Shown here: positions 1 through 12,439 of the stretch, piece after piece
Position numbering within the stretch: position 1 is the stretch's first letter
How the letters are laid out: each line of letters opens with the position of its first letter
DNA from: Callorhinus ursinus
Lineage: Eukaryota; Chordata; Mammalia; Carnivora; Otariidae
NCBI RefSeq assembly: GCF_003265705.1
Contig: NW_020312902.1
Span: forward strand, 11,478,419 to 11,542,418
Direction: 5' to 3'
DNA: 64,000 bases
Notes under the pieces: model-generated
Databases searched by the model: none
Seen by the model: only the letters and a program-made list of their open reading frames with translations
Told to the model about the DNA's origin: nothing
Position numbers and translations under genes: made by a program

Positions 1-665
1 GACCGAGCGTTGCTATCTCTGGCACCCGACCCCGTGTGGAGTCTCCAAACCCAGCAGATCCCTGCGGTGCGTTCCCATGCCGCTCCTCCCCGGGAAGGAA
101 GGGGAGTCTCCCCGGATCTGCCGCTTGTTGGGTCCCTGCTGCAGGAGTAGTGGCCTGACTGGCCCGCGGATCATAGTTTATGGCCACCCCAAGCTGAGAG
201 CCCGCGCCTCGGCTCCGTCTCTGCAGCCGGCTTCCCCGCTCCGATACCTGGGAGCTCTGGCGCACTCAGGCTCCCCCGGTCTTTCTGTGACCCCAAGGTT
301 CCTGAGAGCACACTGTCCCGCGAGGGTTCCACCCCCGCCTAGCCACTGCAGCGACGTCCCTCAGCGGAGCCGACTTCTAACAGTTCCGATTTTGTGCTCC
401 GCGACTCTATCACTTGCCAGAAGCGGCCGACGGAGGCCCCTCCCCCGCCGTCTATCCTCCCGAATATCGCCTTGGATTCACTTCTCCGCACATCCTACCT
501 TCCAGTAAGTGGTCGCTTCTCTGTTCAGATAGTTGTTGCTACTCTCCTCTTTGATCTCCTGTTTAGTTCGTAGGTGTTCAGAATGGTTTGATCCCTATTC
601 AGCTGAATTCCTAAGACCAGACGAAATCTAGGTCTCCTACTCCTCCGTCATCTTGCTCCGCCCCC
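1..665 (-). mobile_element. L1 5'UTR, minus strand, 5' end only
   Basis: Read on the minus strand this matches the first part of the L1 elements at 30082 and 62573 base for base over long stretches: the GGAGCAAGATG start, the GGTCTCAGGAATTCAGCTGAATAGGG block and the GC-rich 5'UTR. The 5' end is near 662-665 and the body leaves the window on the left. It abuts a broken SINE. The GC-rich part has the CpG-dense look of an L1 promoter. A plus-strand open frame of 143 codons (77-508) is antisense 5'UTR sequence and is not a host gene. Confidence 0.92.
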
Positions 666-809
666 CCAGGGAGAGAGAGTCTTAAGCAGACTCCACACCC
701 AGCACAGAGCCCAACATGGGGCTCGAACTCACAACCCTGATATCATAACCTGAGCCAAAACCAAGCAAGAGTCAGACTCTTAACCACCTGTGTCATCCAG
801 GTGCCCCCC
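666..809 (-). mobile_element. CAN SINE (SINEC), broken at its 3' side by the L1
   Basis: The minus strand begins with the tRNA-like head GGTGGTTAAGAGTCTGACTC, followed by TTCGAGCCCC (B-box-like) and the CTGCTTAAG body. It stops inside the CTCTCTCCCT region without the usual A-rich tail, exactly where the L1 starts. It is a diverged, older copy. Confidence 0.85.
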
Positions 810-810
810 T

Positions 811-1845
811 GAGATTCAAGTTTTGAGGTAAAATTGACTTCTACAGTTAATGACCTCCCCGGGGTTTTTGCAAGTTCAGGGAGAAAGGTAGATGTTCTCA
901 GGACCACTTTGACATCCATTTCCTGGGTGTGCACCACACAAAGTAAAATAAAATCTTTCTCTGGCTTCTACAGTAACAACCTTTTTAAAAAATCAGCAAT
1001 TTCAAATCTTTGTGAGTTTTGTGGACTTATCTGAAGATTTGGCAGCGGGGGTGTGGGGGTGGGGGGAAGGAGGGACCCCAAGAGCATAGGTTTCCACCAT
1101 GACTCGGGTTTGATTTCTTTCTTCCTTCTCCACGTCTCTTTCCTCCTCACCTGCCCCTTTCCAGTTTGCTCCCTGTAACTCTAAATGTTCCTACCAGCCA
1201 TCATCTGCTCAGATCTTTTTCCAAAACAAAGAGAAGCAAACAACAACAACAAAAAAACCCAGGATCCAAATCCAAGAGGAATTCTGGTGTCAACGTTTAA
1301 GATAATACAATTTTCCCTCTTGTTACAACTGAGAAATCTCATTTTCATCAGGCATAAATAAAATTTAAGCTCAGCCCTTGGCTGAATTTGTAAGGCCTGA
1401 ATTAAGGAGGTGTATTCTTGAGGCTACTGCCTGATCTGGAAATAAAAATGGCTCAGAAGTCTCTGAAGCTCAGTTATTGTTTGAAAGAGCTGAGCTTCTG
1501 CTGGTGCAAATGGAAACAGTTTGTCTTCAAGTCAAGTCGAAGTGATTTCGCTTTTGACAAAGTGAAGAGATGGGAGAATAAATATGTACCCTGAACTCCA
1601 GAATCCCGTTTCTATTTCTGCTGTGTAATCTAAGGCCAGGGACTAAGCACATTTTCTTAAATGAAACAAATGGTGCTATAAATGGTAATAGGAACAATGC
1701 ATCTTCACGTTTTGATGTGGCTCTGATGAACTCCTTTTAATGAAACGACACAGCAGATGCAAAATGATCAGAGTAGAAGACCAGGGATGGAATTCCACAT
1801 GAAATATAGACCCTCATGCCTGGACATCTGATGTTAGGAAGAATG
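811..1845. other. Unique intronic DNA
   Basis: No repeat family or exon was recognised. The part from about 1320 to 1580 is unusually free of simple repeats and low-complexity DNA, so it is a possible conserved noncoding element; this cannot be judged from one genome. Confidence 0.5.
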
Positions 1846-2124
1846 ATGTCTATTTGTGTATGTGTATGTGTATCAGTGTGTATGTTTGGCAGTGAATGTG
1901 TGTATGATGGGTTGTGTGTGGGGGAGGTGTGTATCAGTATGTGTGTTTGGTGGTGATGGTGGTGTGCATGTGTATGTTCGGCAGTATATGTGTATATGAT
2001 GGTGTGTGTGTGTGTGTGTGTGTGTGTGACAGGATGCGTGTGGGGAAGTATGTATCATTGTGTGTGTTTGGCAGTGTGTGTAGATGATGGATGTGCGTGG
2101 GGCAGTGTGTATCATTGTGTTTAA

Positions 2125-2160
<36 letters not shown>

Positions 2161-2185
2161 TGGGGTGTGTGTGTGTATAAGTACA
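1846..2185. repeat. GT-rich minisatellite with about 60-bp higher-order period
   Basis: Dense TG dinucleotides are overlaid by a longer unit. GTATCA followed by a GT run and TTTGGCAG recurs at 1870, 1931, 2052 and (diverged) 2109, spacings of 61, 121 and 57. Pure (GT)n runs lie near 2004-2028 and 2128-2156. Confidence 0.85.
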
Positions 2186-2244
2186 TATTTAGTGGTCTGA
2201 AGGTGCTGGGCATTACTCGTGTGTTTCTATTAAACCTGCAGAGT

Positions 2245-2442
2245 GGGTGCCTGGGTGGCTCAGTTGGTTAAGCGACTGCCTTCGGCTCAGGTCATGATCC
2301 TGGAGTCCCAGGATCGAGTCCCGCATCGGGCTCCCTGCTCAGCAGGGAGTCTGCTTCTCCCTCTGACCCTCTTCCCTCTCGTGCTCTCTCTCTCTCTCTA
2401 TCTCATTCTCTCTCTCAAATAAATAAATAAAATCTTAAAAAA
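2245..2442 (+). mobile_element. CAN SINE, full length, plus
   Basis: The head is GCCTGGGTGGCTCAGTTGG (A box) with GGATCGAGTCCC (B box), then a CT-rich tract and an AAATAAATAAATAAAATCTT tail. A 13-bp duplication AAACCTGCAGAGT flanks it at 2232-2244 and 2443-2455. Confidence 0.96.
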
Positions 2443-2455
2443 AAACCTGCAGAGT

Positions 2456-2799
2456 ATAAATCTAAAGCTGTTATTTGACTCAGGCTTTTGGGAAGGCATT
2501 TGAGGACTTGCCTTTGTTTGACCAAACGAAGTTTTATTACTAGTTATTTCTTAAGATTTTACTTAGAGTCATTCCTTGCCAACCTCAGATCCCAGGAATT
2601 ATTCATCTTTGAAGGTGTATAATCAGTGACAAATGGGAGAATTGAGAAACGGTACAAGGAGCTACTTTTAATTGCTCGTTTATTGTCTTTACCATCTGAT
2701 TCTACTCTAGAGACTGTTAGCTTTACTAACCACAGAAATTAATTTTTGCAGAGTTCAAAACTTCAGGAGCTCAATGTATCGGAGAGGTTATTTTTTTTA
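2456..2799. other. Unique intronic DNA
   Basis: Nothing recognised beyond AT-rich intron. Confidence 0.5.
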
Positions 2800-2988
2800 A
2801 AAGATTTTATTTATTTATTTGACAGAGAGAGACACAGTGAGAGAGGGACACAAGCAGGGGGAGTGGGAGAGGGAGAAGCAGGCTTCCCGTGGAGCAGAGA
2901 GCCTGATGCAGGGCTCGATCCCAGGACCCTGGGATCATGACCTGAGCCAAAGGCAGACACTTAACAACTGAGCCACCCAGGCGCCCCC
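2800..2988 (-). mobile_element. CAN SINE, minus
   Basis: A poly-T/AAGATTTTATTTATTTATTT start on the plus strand and GAGCCACCCAGGCGCC at the right end mark an inverted copy. Imperfect flanks GAGAGGTTATT and GAGAGATTATT give the duplication. Confidence 0.95.
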
Positions 2989-3011
2989 CAGAGAGATTAT
3001 TTTTAAAAAGA

Positions 3012-3202
3012 GATGCCTGGGTGGCTCAGTTGGTTAAGCGACTGCCTTCGGCTCAGGTCATGATCCTGGAGTCCCGGGATCGAGTCCCGCATCCGGCTCC
3101 CTGCTGAGCAGGGAGTCGGCCTCTCCCACTGACCCTCCTCCCTCTCATGCTCTCTCTATCTCATTCTCTCTCTCAAATAAATAAATAAAATCTTTAAAAA
3201 AA
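3012..3202 (+). mobile_element. CAN SINE, plus
   Basis: Complete head, CCCGGGATCGAGTCCCGCAT core, and A-rich tail. It lies only 23 bp from the preceding minus copy, so the two form a head-to-head inverted pair. Flanks resemble AAAAAGAGATG and AAAAGGAGATG. Confidence 0.95.
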
Positions 3203-4640
3203 GGAGATGAAACCACTCCTTGTTTAAAATGAGGTAATGGTATGTGTGTAGAGGGAGGGAATTTGGAAACATTTAGTGCTAATGAATAATTCAATTTGAT
3301 TTACTGGAGAAATGAAAGGGGATGGCATTCTGCCCTTCTCTTAATATAAAAAAGATAATGGCTGTTTCACTTTAACATTGTATCTGAAAGTATCTAATAC
3401 AGCTTATTTTTATTCCAGGTCAAGCTATCAGCCTTTAAAAGTAGTTTAAGACTGGCTGTCATATTAAAGTTCACTTTTAAAAATAAAAGGAGTCTGAGAT
3501 GAAATTGTGCTTGCTTGCTCCTTTATGCCACCCCTACCCCGGTCTCCTTGCAAAAGCAAAATGTGTTTCTTAATTGAACATTAAAGACAGGAAAGAAGCC
3601 AGAGGTTGGGAATCCTGATGACAAGAAAGGCCAGTGTGAACGAGCCCAGTAGTTCAGGTAACCAGGCCAGCCTGCTGTTAGGCTACTACTACAGGGACAT
3701 GACTTTTCACAGCCTGAGCTGATGCTTGTGGCTGTTACTTGGCACCGTTCTAGAAAGTTCTATGGCCCTTGGCTCAGGCACATTTTAATACAAGACTGAC
3801 AAGTCATGTGAAGGCAGTGGATATGAACATGCGTGAATGCGTGTGTTAGAGTGTGCTGGTGAAGTTGTGGGGGTTGACATTCTCACTACAAGGAGGTTTT
3901 GTACGTTAGGCTTCTGTTCTTACATTTGCAAGGCTGCTCATAGGTTGCATTCAGGGTAAGTCTTCTAAATTAAAAGCAGACAGTGTAAGTATCTGCTGAA
4001 ATCTCTGAGAAGTGACCAGAATAAATGGTCTCTAACGCAGAGTCCTTTCTCTCTCCTTGCCCCACCCACACAGCTACAAGCAAGGGAGGTGGGCAGCTAA
4101 GAGGTAGTGAGAAAGGACACTGTTCAGTGTGGGGGGAGACAGGTAGTTCACCAGTGGAAGCACGTTTTCACATTTGTTTGTTTTTTACTGCAAAAATGGC
4201 CAAATCATATTCTTGAGCTTTTCTGTAGACATTTAGGAAAAACCTTCAGTAGAGTAGCCCACATTTCTTTGGCTTTTGATGCCCTTTGGGAGGTTTCTTG
4301 AGTAAGGGAACTCTCTCTGTGTTGGTTATAATTTCTTTTCAAAGGACTTGAAACATGCCCCTGTTTGCATGCGTGTGAAGTGCTTAGACATGAGATGAGT
4401 TGGGATAGTTATGTTCCTGGGGGCTGGGGATTGCTCTATGTCAGCATATCTATGATAGTGTAGTCTAGCCATAGTCAAAGAGCAAAGCACTGGGTCAGAT
4501 TCAGAGAATTTGTGCCAGTAGGGAAGTTCTAAGAACATGGCAAAGCTATAAGCGTGGGAAAATGAGTCAGAAATTCAGAAGCAGTAATGATCAGGACAGG
4601 ACTGGGGAACAGAGGCGAGCCCAGGATGAAGGCAGAACAA
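3203..4640. other. Unique intronic DNA
   Basis: No exon, RNA gene or clear repeat seen. Confidence 0.5.
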
Positions 4641-4740
4641 GGTGAAGGCTGAGTTTATAACCCACCTACTGTGTGCCAGGCCCTGTGTTGAGTATAAAGG
4701 TAAATAATGCATAGCTCTTGCCCTCAGGGTAGTTAAAATT
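4641..4740 (-). repeat. Ancient mammalian repeat fragment (MIR/L2-like)
   Basis: Contains CCTACTGTGTGCCAGGCCCTGTG and a CTTGCCCTCAGG block typical of old MIR/L2-class sequence; too short and diverged to classify. Confidence 0.5.
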
Positions 4741-5392
4741 ACTGTGAACAAGAGTATCAGAGGATTAATTTATGTGGTACCAGCTTTGTGGCCACAGCAC
4801 TGTATTCAACACCTTAAAGGCACCAGGCTATTCTGGTGCAGCTTTATAAAGAAAAAAGGATGTGAAAGGGATTTTATGCATTCCTCCTACTCTTTCCTTT
4901 TCCCTAAATGAAAAAAATCCAAGAAAAAAATAGCGATGGAAATGGAGTCCCATATGCTTCCCTTGTGATTTTAAATATATATGTATTTTCATTTTTAGAA
5001 AACATCATAGATATTCCTTTATAACTGTCATGTAGGCCCTGGGCAAGTTTCCTTAAGTGTTAGAGACATTGAGTTTAAGTTCTTTACAAATTGGGCTCTA
5101 TCATTTCCCCAGAGTATCAGCACTAATCACATTATGTAGGTGACACGCTCCGGTCAAATCATCCAGAATGATCACCACATTGCCTATCTGCTATTATATC
5201 ATCGGGCTGCCTCATTTGCAAATGGGAAAATTGTAGCTCTGAAAACAATATGCTTCTGATTTCTTGATACAAAAAAAGGCAGGTGGTGGTTAGGGTAATG
5301 CCTGAGAGAAGTTATGACATGTGACTGTAATGTGGAATTCACACTGATTTCTGAGGATCTTGCGTTTCCAGTTTTAGCTCAGATAATTCAGG

Positions 5393-5393
<1 letters not shown>
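4741..5393. other. Unique intronic DNA
   Basis: AT-rich, nothing recognised. Confidence 0.5.

Positions 5394-5430
<37 letters not shown>
5394..5430. repeat. (GT)n microsatellite
   Basis: About 18 uninterrupted GT units. Confidence 0.95.
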
Positions 5431-5432
<2 letters not shown>

Positions 5433-7139
5433 AATTTGTGCCTTGGTGGAAAACTTTACATTGTCTGTAGCACACCCTTCTGGTAGCTACCTGATTCTGA
5501 TTTTATGAAAGCCGTTTTACAGTTTTTAAAATTGTAGATAAGTGCTAGCCAGCCACACAAAAATAATTTTTGTCGATAGACAAGCAAATTCTGTCCTGAC
5601 CTGGGGAGGTCCATTGACACCCCAGCCCTGCAAAGGGGGTTTTGCCTGCGTTTGCACATTCATTTCAACGTTCTTGTAATCTATATACATTGGTGCTTTT
5701 TTGGACTTGACTTTGACGGGTTATAACATCTTGCAGGTTCCTTTGTGATAAGTAAAAGAAGTCTTTAAGCCATGTTCTTTTCCTGTCTGTATGAGAATAA
5801 CGATGTTGCCGTTTTTGGAAAGTGATCTCTGAGCACCATGTTACCACTGTTGCTGCTGCTGTTACCAGGGTTGCTATAAGTATTATGTCTGCCATGACCG
5901 GTGTTTTGGGGACAGTGTCCGTGCCCATGTAGTCCTAATTTAGGAAGAAAAGAACAACCTAATGCTCCAGAAAAGCAACACTTCAGGTAACTTTTAGTAA
6001 CATATTTCACCTGGCAAAGCAAGGGCTACACTTCATGCCTGCACAGCCTTCCCCCACCCCCCACACCTTTCCAACTTAGAGGATCACCTGATGGTAGCCT
6101 CCTCTGTGGTAATCCTTGCCAGAGTGTAACAGAAAACCTATAACTTGTTGAACGGATCCCATTCATTTTCCTGACCCCCCCCCCCGGCCCAACCTCCACC
6201 ACCAACAGATGTGTAACTACAAGATTCAGTGCCAATTCAGATTCCTAATTCATTCCTAACACTGCTCTTCTAGTCTCTGTAATTCTGTTCTCACTTCTTA
6301 ACCCCTAATATCACCCATCCCACATGTATTTTATCCCTCCTTTCAGGTATTACTAATAGTCCTTCTGTTGACAAGGTTTCCATTTCGTTTTTATGAAATG
6401 GAGTGGTAGGTTTACTTTGCTTTTTGTGCTCAAGGGATGGAGAGGAGGCAAAACACATTTTGGTACCCGCCTCTCTGGGGTATTTGTCGACCCTTAGCCC
6501 GATTGCTATCAGTAAGTTATGGCCTCTTCATACCATCCTTCTCCTCAGAAATATTCGTCACCATTTCAGAATATTTTATCCTGAGTTGTTCAGACTTCAC
6601 TAGTATTTTCACATTCAAATAATGCTAAATAGCACGTTCACCAGCAAAATTTAAATTGAATCTGAACTATTACCTTTACTTCAGGGCAAAAACAGCTCAG
6701 TGGCATATACTTCTGTCCAAGATAGTTTTAATCAGCTGCTAAAATCAAAATCACCATTTAAATTGATAGCATTTTCATTAAAAAATGGTTTCAGAATCTT
6801 TTCCCAGAGTTTATCTGTTGGCTTAAATAGGGTCAATTGCTATAACTGTATCTCTGTGATCTTTATTTGCTCTTTATATGATATAATCCTATTTTTTTAA
6901 TTCCCTGATTACTTAGAATGGAATTACATAGTGAAGAGTATCATACTGGTAGAGAAATGGATACCTGATTATATTGTTTTTCTCAGTTCTATTTTTTAAG
7001 ACATTCAGCATATTTCCTAAGGATTGTTGTCATGCTGTGGTCATTTTCCATAAAGGGTTGACCTCAAAAAAAAAAATCAATTCTGTAGGTAGAAGAATTC
7101 GGTATTATGCAGGTTCTCTGAAACTCCTTGGGATTAGAT
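5431..7139. other. Unique intronic DNA
   Basis: Short incidental open frames only; no splice-flanked coding segment or repeat family recognised. Confidence 0.5.
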
Positions 7140-7154
7140 TTAATTAGAGTTTTA

Positions 7155-7356
7155 TTTTTTTATTTTTTTTAAGATTTTATTTATTTATTTGAGAGAGGGA
7201 GAATGAGAGATAGAGAGCACGAGAGGGAAGAGGGTTAGAGGGAGAAGCAGACTCCCTGCTGAGCAGGGAGCCCGATGCGGGACTCGATCCCGGGACTCCA
7301 GGGTCATGACCTGAGCCGAAGGTAGTCGCTTAACCAACTGAGCCACCCAGGCGCCC
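7155..7356 (-). mobile_element. CAN SINE, minus
   Basis: Full copy with a perfect 15-bp duplication TTAATTAGAGTTTTA at 7140-7154 and 7357-7371. Confidence 0.97.
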
Positions 7357-7456
7357 TTAATTAGAGTTTTAAAAGGCCTATATTAATAGCAAAGTAGGTT
7401 TATTTTTTCTTATCAGTATCATAAATTAAGAATATATTTGTTTCTAATTTCCCCTT

Positions 7457-7662
7457 TTTTTTTAAAGATTTTTATTTATTTATTTGAGAGAGCAAGAATG
7501 AGAGAGAGAGAGAGAGAGAGCACATGCGAGGGGGGGAGGGTTGGAGGGAGAAGCAGACTCTCCGCTGAGCGGGGAGCCCGATGCGGGACTCAATCCCGGG
7601 ACTCCAGGATCATGACCTGAGCCGAAAGCAGTCGCTTAACTGACTGAGCCACCCAGGCACCC
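7457..7662 (-). mobile_element. CAN SINE, minus, with long (GA)n
   Basis: Full copy with a 14-bp duplication TCTAATTTCCCCTT at 7443-7456 and 7663-7676. The CT/GA tract is expanded (about 7499-7520). Confidence 0.97.
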
Positions 7663-7923
7663 TCTAATTTCCCCTTCTATACATCTTATTTCCCCTTCTT
7701 CATATCACATCCTTGGATGAATAAAATTTACTTGGTTGATTAACTTCGAAAAGAGCATTTTTCCCCTCATAGATAGCACATTCAAATAAAGTGCTGATAG
7801 TTTCAACTGTGAATGCTGGGGGAGGATACCATGCCAGACTGACACTTATATTTGCTACAGAATGAACAAAAATATTATCTAGTTTTTAGCTTTCAAAAAT
7901 TATTTGTTTTAAAAGGGAAATCT

Positions 7924-8123
7924 TGGGGTGCTCAGGTGGCTCAGTTGGTTAAGCATCTGCCTTAGGCTTAGGTCATGGTCCTGGGGTCCTGGGATCAAGT
8001 CCTGAGTTTGGCTCCCTGCTCAGCGGGGAGCCTGCTTCTCCCTCTCTCTCTGCCACTCCTCCCACTTGTGCGCTCTCTATCTCTCTCTCAAAAATGATAG
8101 ATAAAATCTTTAAAAAAAAGAAT
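7924..8123 (+). mobile_element. CAN SINE, plus, somewhat diverged
   Basis: The head reads GGGGTGCTCAGGTGGCTCAG and the tail is A-rich. The 11-bp duplication AAGGGAAATCT lies at 7913-7923 and 8124-8134. Confidence 0.95.
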
Positions 8124-8204
8124 AAGGGAAATCTGTACACTTCTCTAAAAGTCAAACATTCGAATTCAAAGTTTCACCTTCATCATTTCCCTTATGTCAT
8201 TGAC

Positions 8205-8290
8205 GGATCTTTTATTTCTTTGAGCCTCAATGTTCTCATCTGTGAAATGGACATGATAAAACTAGTAAGATAGATACTTTGAGGGTTATA
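8205..8290 (+). repeat. MIR fragment
   Basis: GAGCCTCAATGTTCTCATCT followed by GTGAAATGG is the core MIR motif, strongly diverged. Confidence 0.6.
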
Positions 8291-10492
8291 GTAATCAAAA
8301 ATACCAGTGGAGCTTCATGTGAAGTTGGCGACCCAAACCAAAGCAAGTGAGCAGTCTGCTGTTGGCGCCCATGCATGGGAAGAGTTGTCAGTCCGACAGG
8401 GGAACTGAACAAATGCTTAGAACCTTGGCCCAGGAAGTAGCATCTTGACCTGATAGAAAGCCGTGAGTCTGCGATACACGTCATTAGAAACCACTGTATA
8501 GTTTTCCCATCTTGGAAAAACTGGTAAATTTATGATACTTTTCACTCTATTATAAACTGTTGCTAGTGAGTCCAGAATCAGCCTCTCTTTTCCTGGTTTG
8601 AGCCTATACAGAAGGCCACTCCAGCTCCTCATTATCATGACGAGGAGAGGAAGTCTGAGCACCGTGAATGCTGGGGAAGCCTGTACAGAAGCAGGGGCTC
8701 CTTTGTCAATGCCTGTGCTTTTGAAGAGCATGCAGACTGTGGTTCTTGAGAGATGTACCGAGAAGCAAATTACAAGCAAGCATCCAACAGCCTAGCTATT
8801 GTGATCCTGTGTTGATTGCTCAGTCTTCACCTTTTTGTTCCCTGTACCTTTCTTCACACTAAGTTCTTGAGACAGTATTCACACTGAGTCACATTATAAC
8901 ATACGATATTTAATTGCATAAAATATTTCATCTCTTTCAGATCTGTCACTGGTAGAAGTGGAGATAAAAAGACCCAAAAGACTAATTTACTCTTACCATC
9001 AGAATCAGATTCTAAATGTAGAAATTAATGAGACGTTTGCATACTTTTAAAATGAAGTTACAAATGGAAAACGCAAAAATGACTTTATACAACCTCAGTT
9101 TCATGCTTTTTTCTTCTCGTCTCTCTCTTGTTCTCTCTCCTTCTTCCATTCTCTTTCTCCCTGTGTATTCCCCCTTTCCCCTTCTAGTATTTTATGTAGC
9201 CTGCCTGGGATTTAAAATCTAGCTCTGCTCCTGGGGTAATGATTTTTTAATCAAAGACAGATAATTATTAGTGATGTTCGAGGCTGAAAATCATGGATTC
9301 ACCTTTCCTTGATTCTGTTGACTCTGTTCCCAAAAGGCGTCAGTACTTTTGTCGGTAAAACTGGCAGGCACACGTTGAGGACTCATACAGAGATCTGTTC
9401 TGAGAAAATCAATTTTCAAGTTAGAATTGCCCACTACAATTAAGATCTATGCCCTTTCAAACATTTCAGCCTAGCTCACCTGTTAAGTCCAGCTAAACGT
9501 GTTCTCATTGTTTCAGGTTTGATTTTACCTACCTGGGGAGTAGAAAGGACAGAATGAGGGTGCCGTCTCCCCACCGGCTTGTCAGACACATCACTGTGGG
9601 GAGAATTATTGAGCCATTTGAGTCCTGTGCCCAGGAAACGAGAAAGCTGCAATAACACTCTTACTTCTAGAACACATGCTGAGTAGGCATTGGTTTGGGT
9701 GGAAAGCTCTCTTGTATCCCAAGGGCCTTGCATGTCACATATAAAACGTAAGTCAGAGGCAGTGGAACATAAAGTTCTGTGCTGTACCTGGTATTTGACA
9801 AATGGCTAAATATAAGTCACATTAGTTCGGCTCATGGAATACTGAACAGGTGAAAAAGTGACAGCCTTCTTTTCAACAGAGTAACGGAGCTCCAGTAATC
9901 ATTGGCCATGGATAAGACTCTCTTTAAGCAAACTTGTTTTGTCAACAATTGTAACTATGAAAAGCACAAATTAGAAGGTCATTGTTCATTTTGCAGAAGG
10001 GTCATTTGCCCTGATTAAAAGAGGAGTACATAAATCTCTTTAAATTATAAACTCTTGATAAAATTATAATTTTTGTGTTTTTAATTGGTTTTGTCTTTTT
10101 TTTTTAAGGAATCAGTTTACTCACACTTTTAAAAATAGACCTATTGCATTAACTGTATGTGTGCACAAAAAATGAATAGGATATAGGTAGAAATGGAAAG
10201 TGGCAAATAAAGACTTAGGTTCTCTCCGATCTCTTTAAATCCTGTTCTTCTTAATTGCAACTATTTGGTCTCCATTTGCCCTTTGGTTTGTGGTACCATA
10301 CACTATGACACTGGTCGTAGCATTCATTCTGAGGAAAGAGCAATTTGAAACATGTAGTAGACTCCCAAAGCTGCGAAAAGGATTTCAGTTTTCAGAGTAG
10401 GATGAATGCTTGCTTCAGTTGGGCCTTGACTGGATAAGATGTGTTAGGTTTGAAGGGACCTAAGGAGACTATCTCCTCCCAACTACTTGCTT
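8291..10492. other. Unique intronic DNA with a pyrimidine tract
   Basis: A polypyrimidine run occupies about 9104-9186. A 120-codon minus-strand open frame (8417-8779) has no recognisable homology or repeat content. Otherwise nothing. Confidence 0.5.
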
Positions 10493-10508
10493 CTGAGCAG
10501 GTGATCTT

Positions 10509-10700
10509 TTTTTTTTTTAAGATTTTATTTATTTATTTGACAGAGATAGAGAGAGCACAAGTAGGCAGAGAGGCAGGCAAAGGGAGAGGGAGAAGCAGGC
10601 TCCCCACTGAGCAGGGAGCCCGATGCAGGACTCAATCCCAGGACCCCGGGACCATGACCCGAGCCTAAGGCAGCTGCTTAACCAACTGAGCCATCCAGCC
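10509..10700 (-). mobile_element. CAN SINE, minus
   Basis: Typical tail and GAGCCATCCAG head, lacking the last few head bases. Flanks CTGAGCAGGTGATCTT (10493-10508) and CTGAGCTGGTGATCTT (10701-10716) form a duplication with one mismatch. Confidence 0.95.
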
Positions 10701-10716
10701 CTGAGCTGGTGATCTT

Positions 10717-12439
10717 AAAAAGGAAGCTGTGTGCTATTTCAGAAGTGTCTTCATCACAAGAGAATTTTTTACAAGGTGACCCTTTTTGTTCCTATTCAAT
10801 AAATGACCCTTAATATTAAGAGCAACTTAGATGAAGCTGAATTAGGGAAGGATGTGCACATAAAGAGAAGCTCTGACTTAGAATGGATTATGTCAATGAA
10901 GGCATACCCAGAACCAGTTGTTCAACTTGAAAAGTCCTCTGCCATAAGACAGAGAGGATCTCCATGGTGGATAATGGGGAGGGGCTCTACTAGGGAAACT
11001 GCATTGTGGTTGAGCTTTAAAGTGTCAGCGATGTCCTGCTGAGTGGAGACAGAAGAGAGGAGGCTTGAATATGGGTAGTAGAGAAAAGAAGTGAGAGAGA
11101 GTTAACTCTCCATACATCAAGGTTATTGCTTACTATTAGTGAACTTGACAGAATGAGGGTACTGCCAAGGGAGAAAGGCAGCCTGAAGGGGAGTTTTAGG
11201 GAATGCACTTGCAATATTCTAACATCATTTAAATTAGAGGGGAAAAAAAAAAAAGCCCCTCCTAGGGACATTTGATCCTTGTCTCATCAGTACAAGATTG
11301 TGTTTTATAGAAAAGTCTCCTCCACTTTGCTCAGGATACTATAGTTTTATGTGATGGGACTTCTGGCTGTTTCCCCTGGGAGGTTATTACAAACTCTGAA
11401 GATATTTCTATGTTACAATTGTGTTAAAAAGGCAAATTTTGAGACCTGATTTTATTTATTGTGGAGCATTGCAAGCATTTATACTGCTATATGAGTGTTA
11501 AATATTAATGCATTTTTCCTGCTCTACTGATACCTAGGCATCACGTGACTGTATAATTCTGGAAAAGCAGTCGAAAGCTTCCCAGGAGCTGTCCTACTTT
11601 ACACTTAAAAGGATGCCCTCTTGCAAAGGATTCTTTAAAAAAAAAATTAAAATGATTTACCCACTTTTTAACCCAGTGGCTCCCTAGAAATGAGTTTCTC
11701 TCCAGAAGTAGACAGATTTTCTTAAATACACAGAAGCTGAGCTGAGGGGTTGGCATAATTATCAACCCTCTAGCTTTATGTTAGGGCTAGGTAGTCTTCC
11801 CTTAACCAGTGGTAAGCAGAGATCATATATTTTTCAACCACTGCCTTTCTTGTCAGCTGAGATATGGATGCTGCTCTTCCTCTGGTACCTCTCTGAACAA
11901 ACAATAACTTTAAACCCACCCCTACTTTAGATCTTGGGAGTAGGTAGATTGATCCCTTTGCCCCACGTCAACGTGGGTATGGTGGTGACTCACATTTTGT
12001 GGAATAAATGTGCTTTTCCAAGTTGATACGTGAGATAGAGGTCCGCTTCTGCTCTTCCCATTGCTTCCTGTGATGACTTAATTTGACACGATATAGGAAC
12101 TTCACCGAGCATGGAAAGAAATGGCAGATTGATAGCTTCCCATATTCTTCTCTAATCCAGGAAGAGGAGAGGAGGAGGAGGCTGACTGAAACGTCCTTGC
12201 TCTGACCATTTAGTCTGTTTTTGTTTCTGTCATTTTTTTTGTTAAAGGTGGCCCTGGAATCCACCTTGAACACAAGCAGAAAAGATGAAGAACATTCTAG
12301 AACATAAACAAACAACTGATTTTGCAATCGTTGTTGTCGTCTTCCAAACGTTATTTGAAATTGAGTTAAAAAAGGAAACAGCACTTGTAAAAGACAGAGT
12401 TTGGGAGGTTTTTTGTTTGTTTGTTTTTGAGAAGGAGCC
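10717..12439. other. Unique intronic DNA
   Basis: A (TTTG)n run sits near 12414-12428. Open frames here are short and unflanked by plausible splice signals. Nothing else recognised. Confidence 0.5.

Noticed and set aside
1873..2115. 80-codon His/Thr-rich open frame
   Set aside because: Direct consequence of the reverse complement of the GT minisatellite.
2245..2330. tRNA-like sequences at SINE heads
   Set aside because: They have A and B boxes but lack a tRNA fold and are parts of SINEs, not tRNA genes.
8417..8779. 120-codon minus-strand open frame
   Set aside because: No recognisable domain, no flanking splice signals, length within chance for a 64-kb window.
11968..12384. 138-codon minus-strand open frame
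   Set aside because: No recognisable homology, no signals; ordinary intron.
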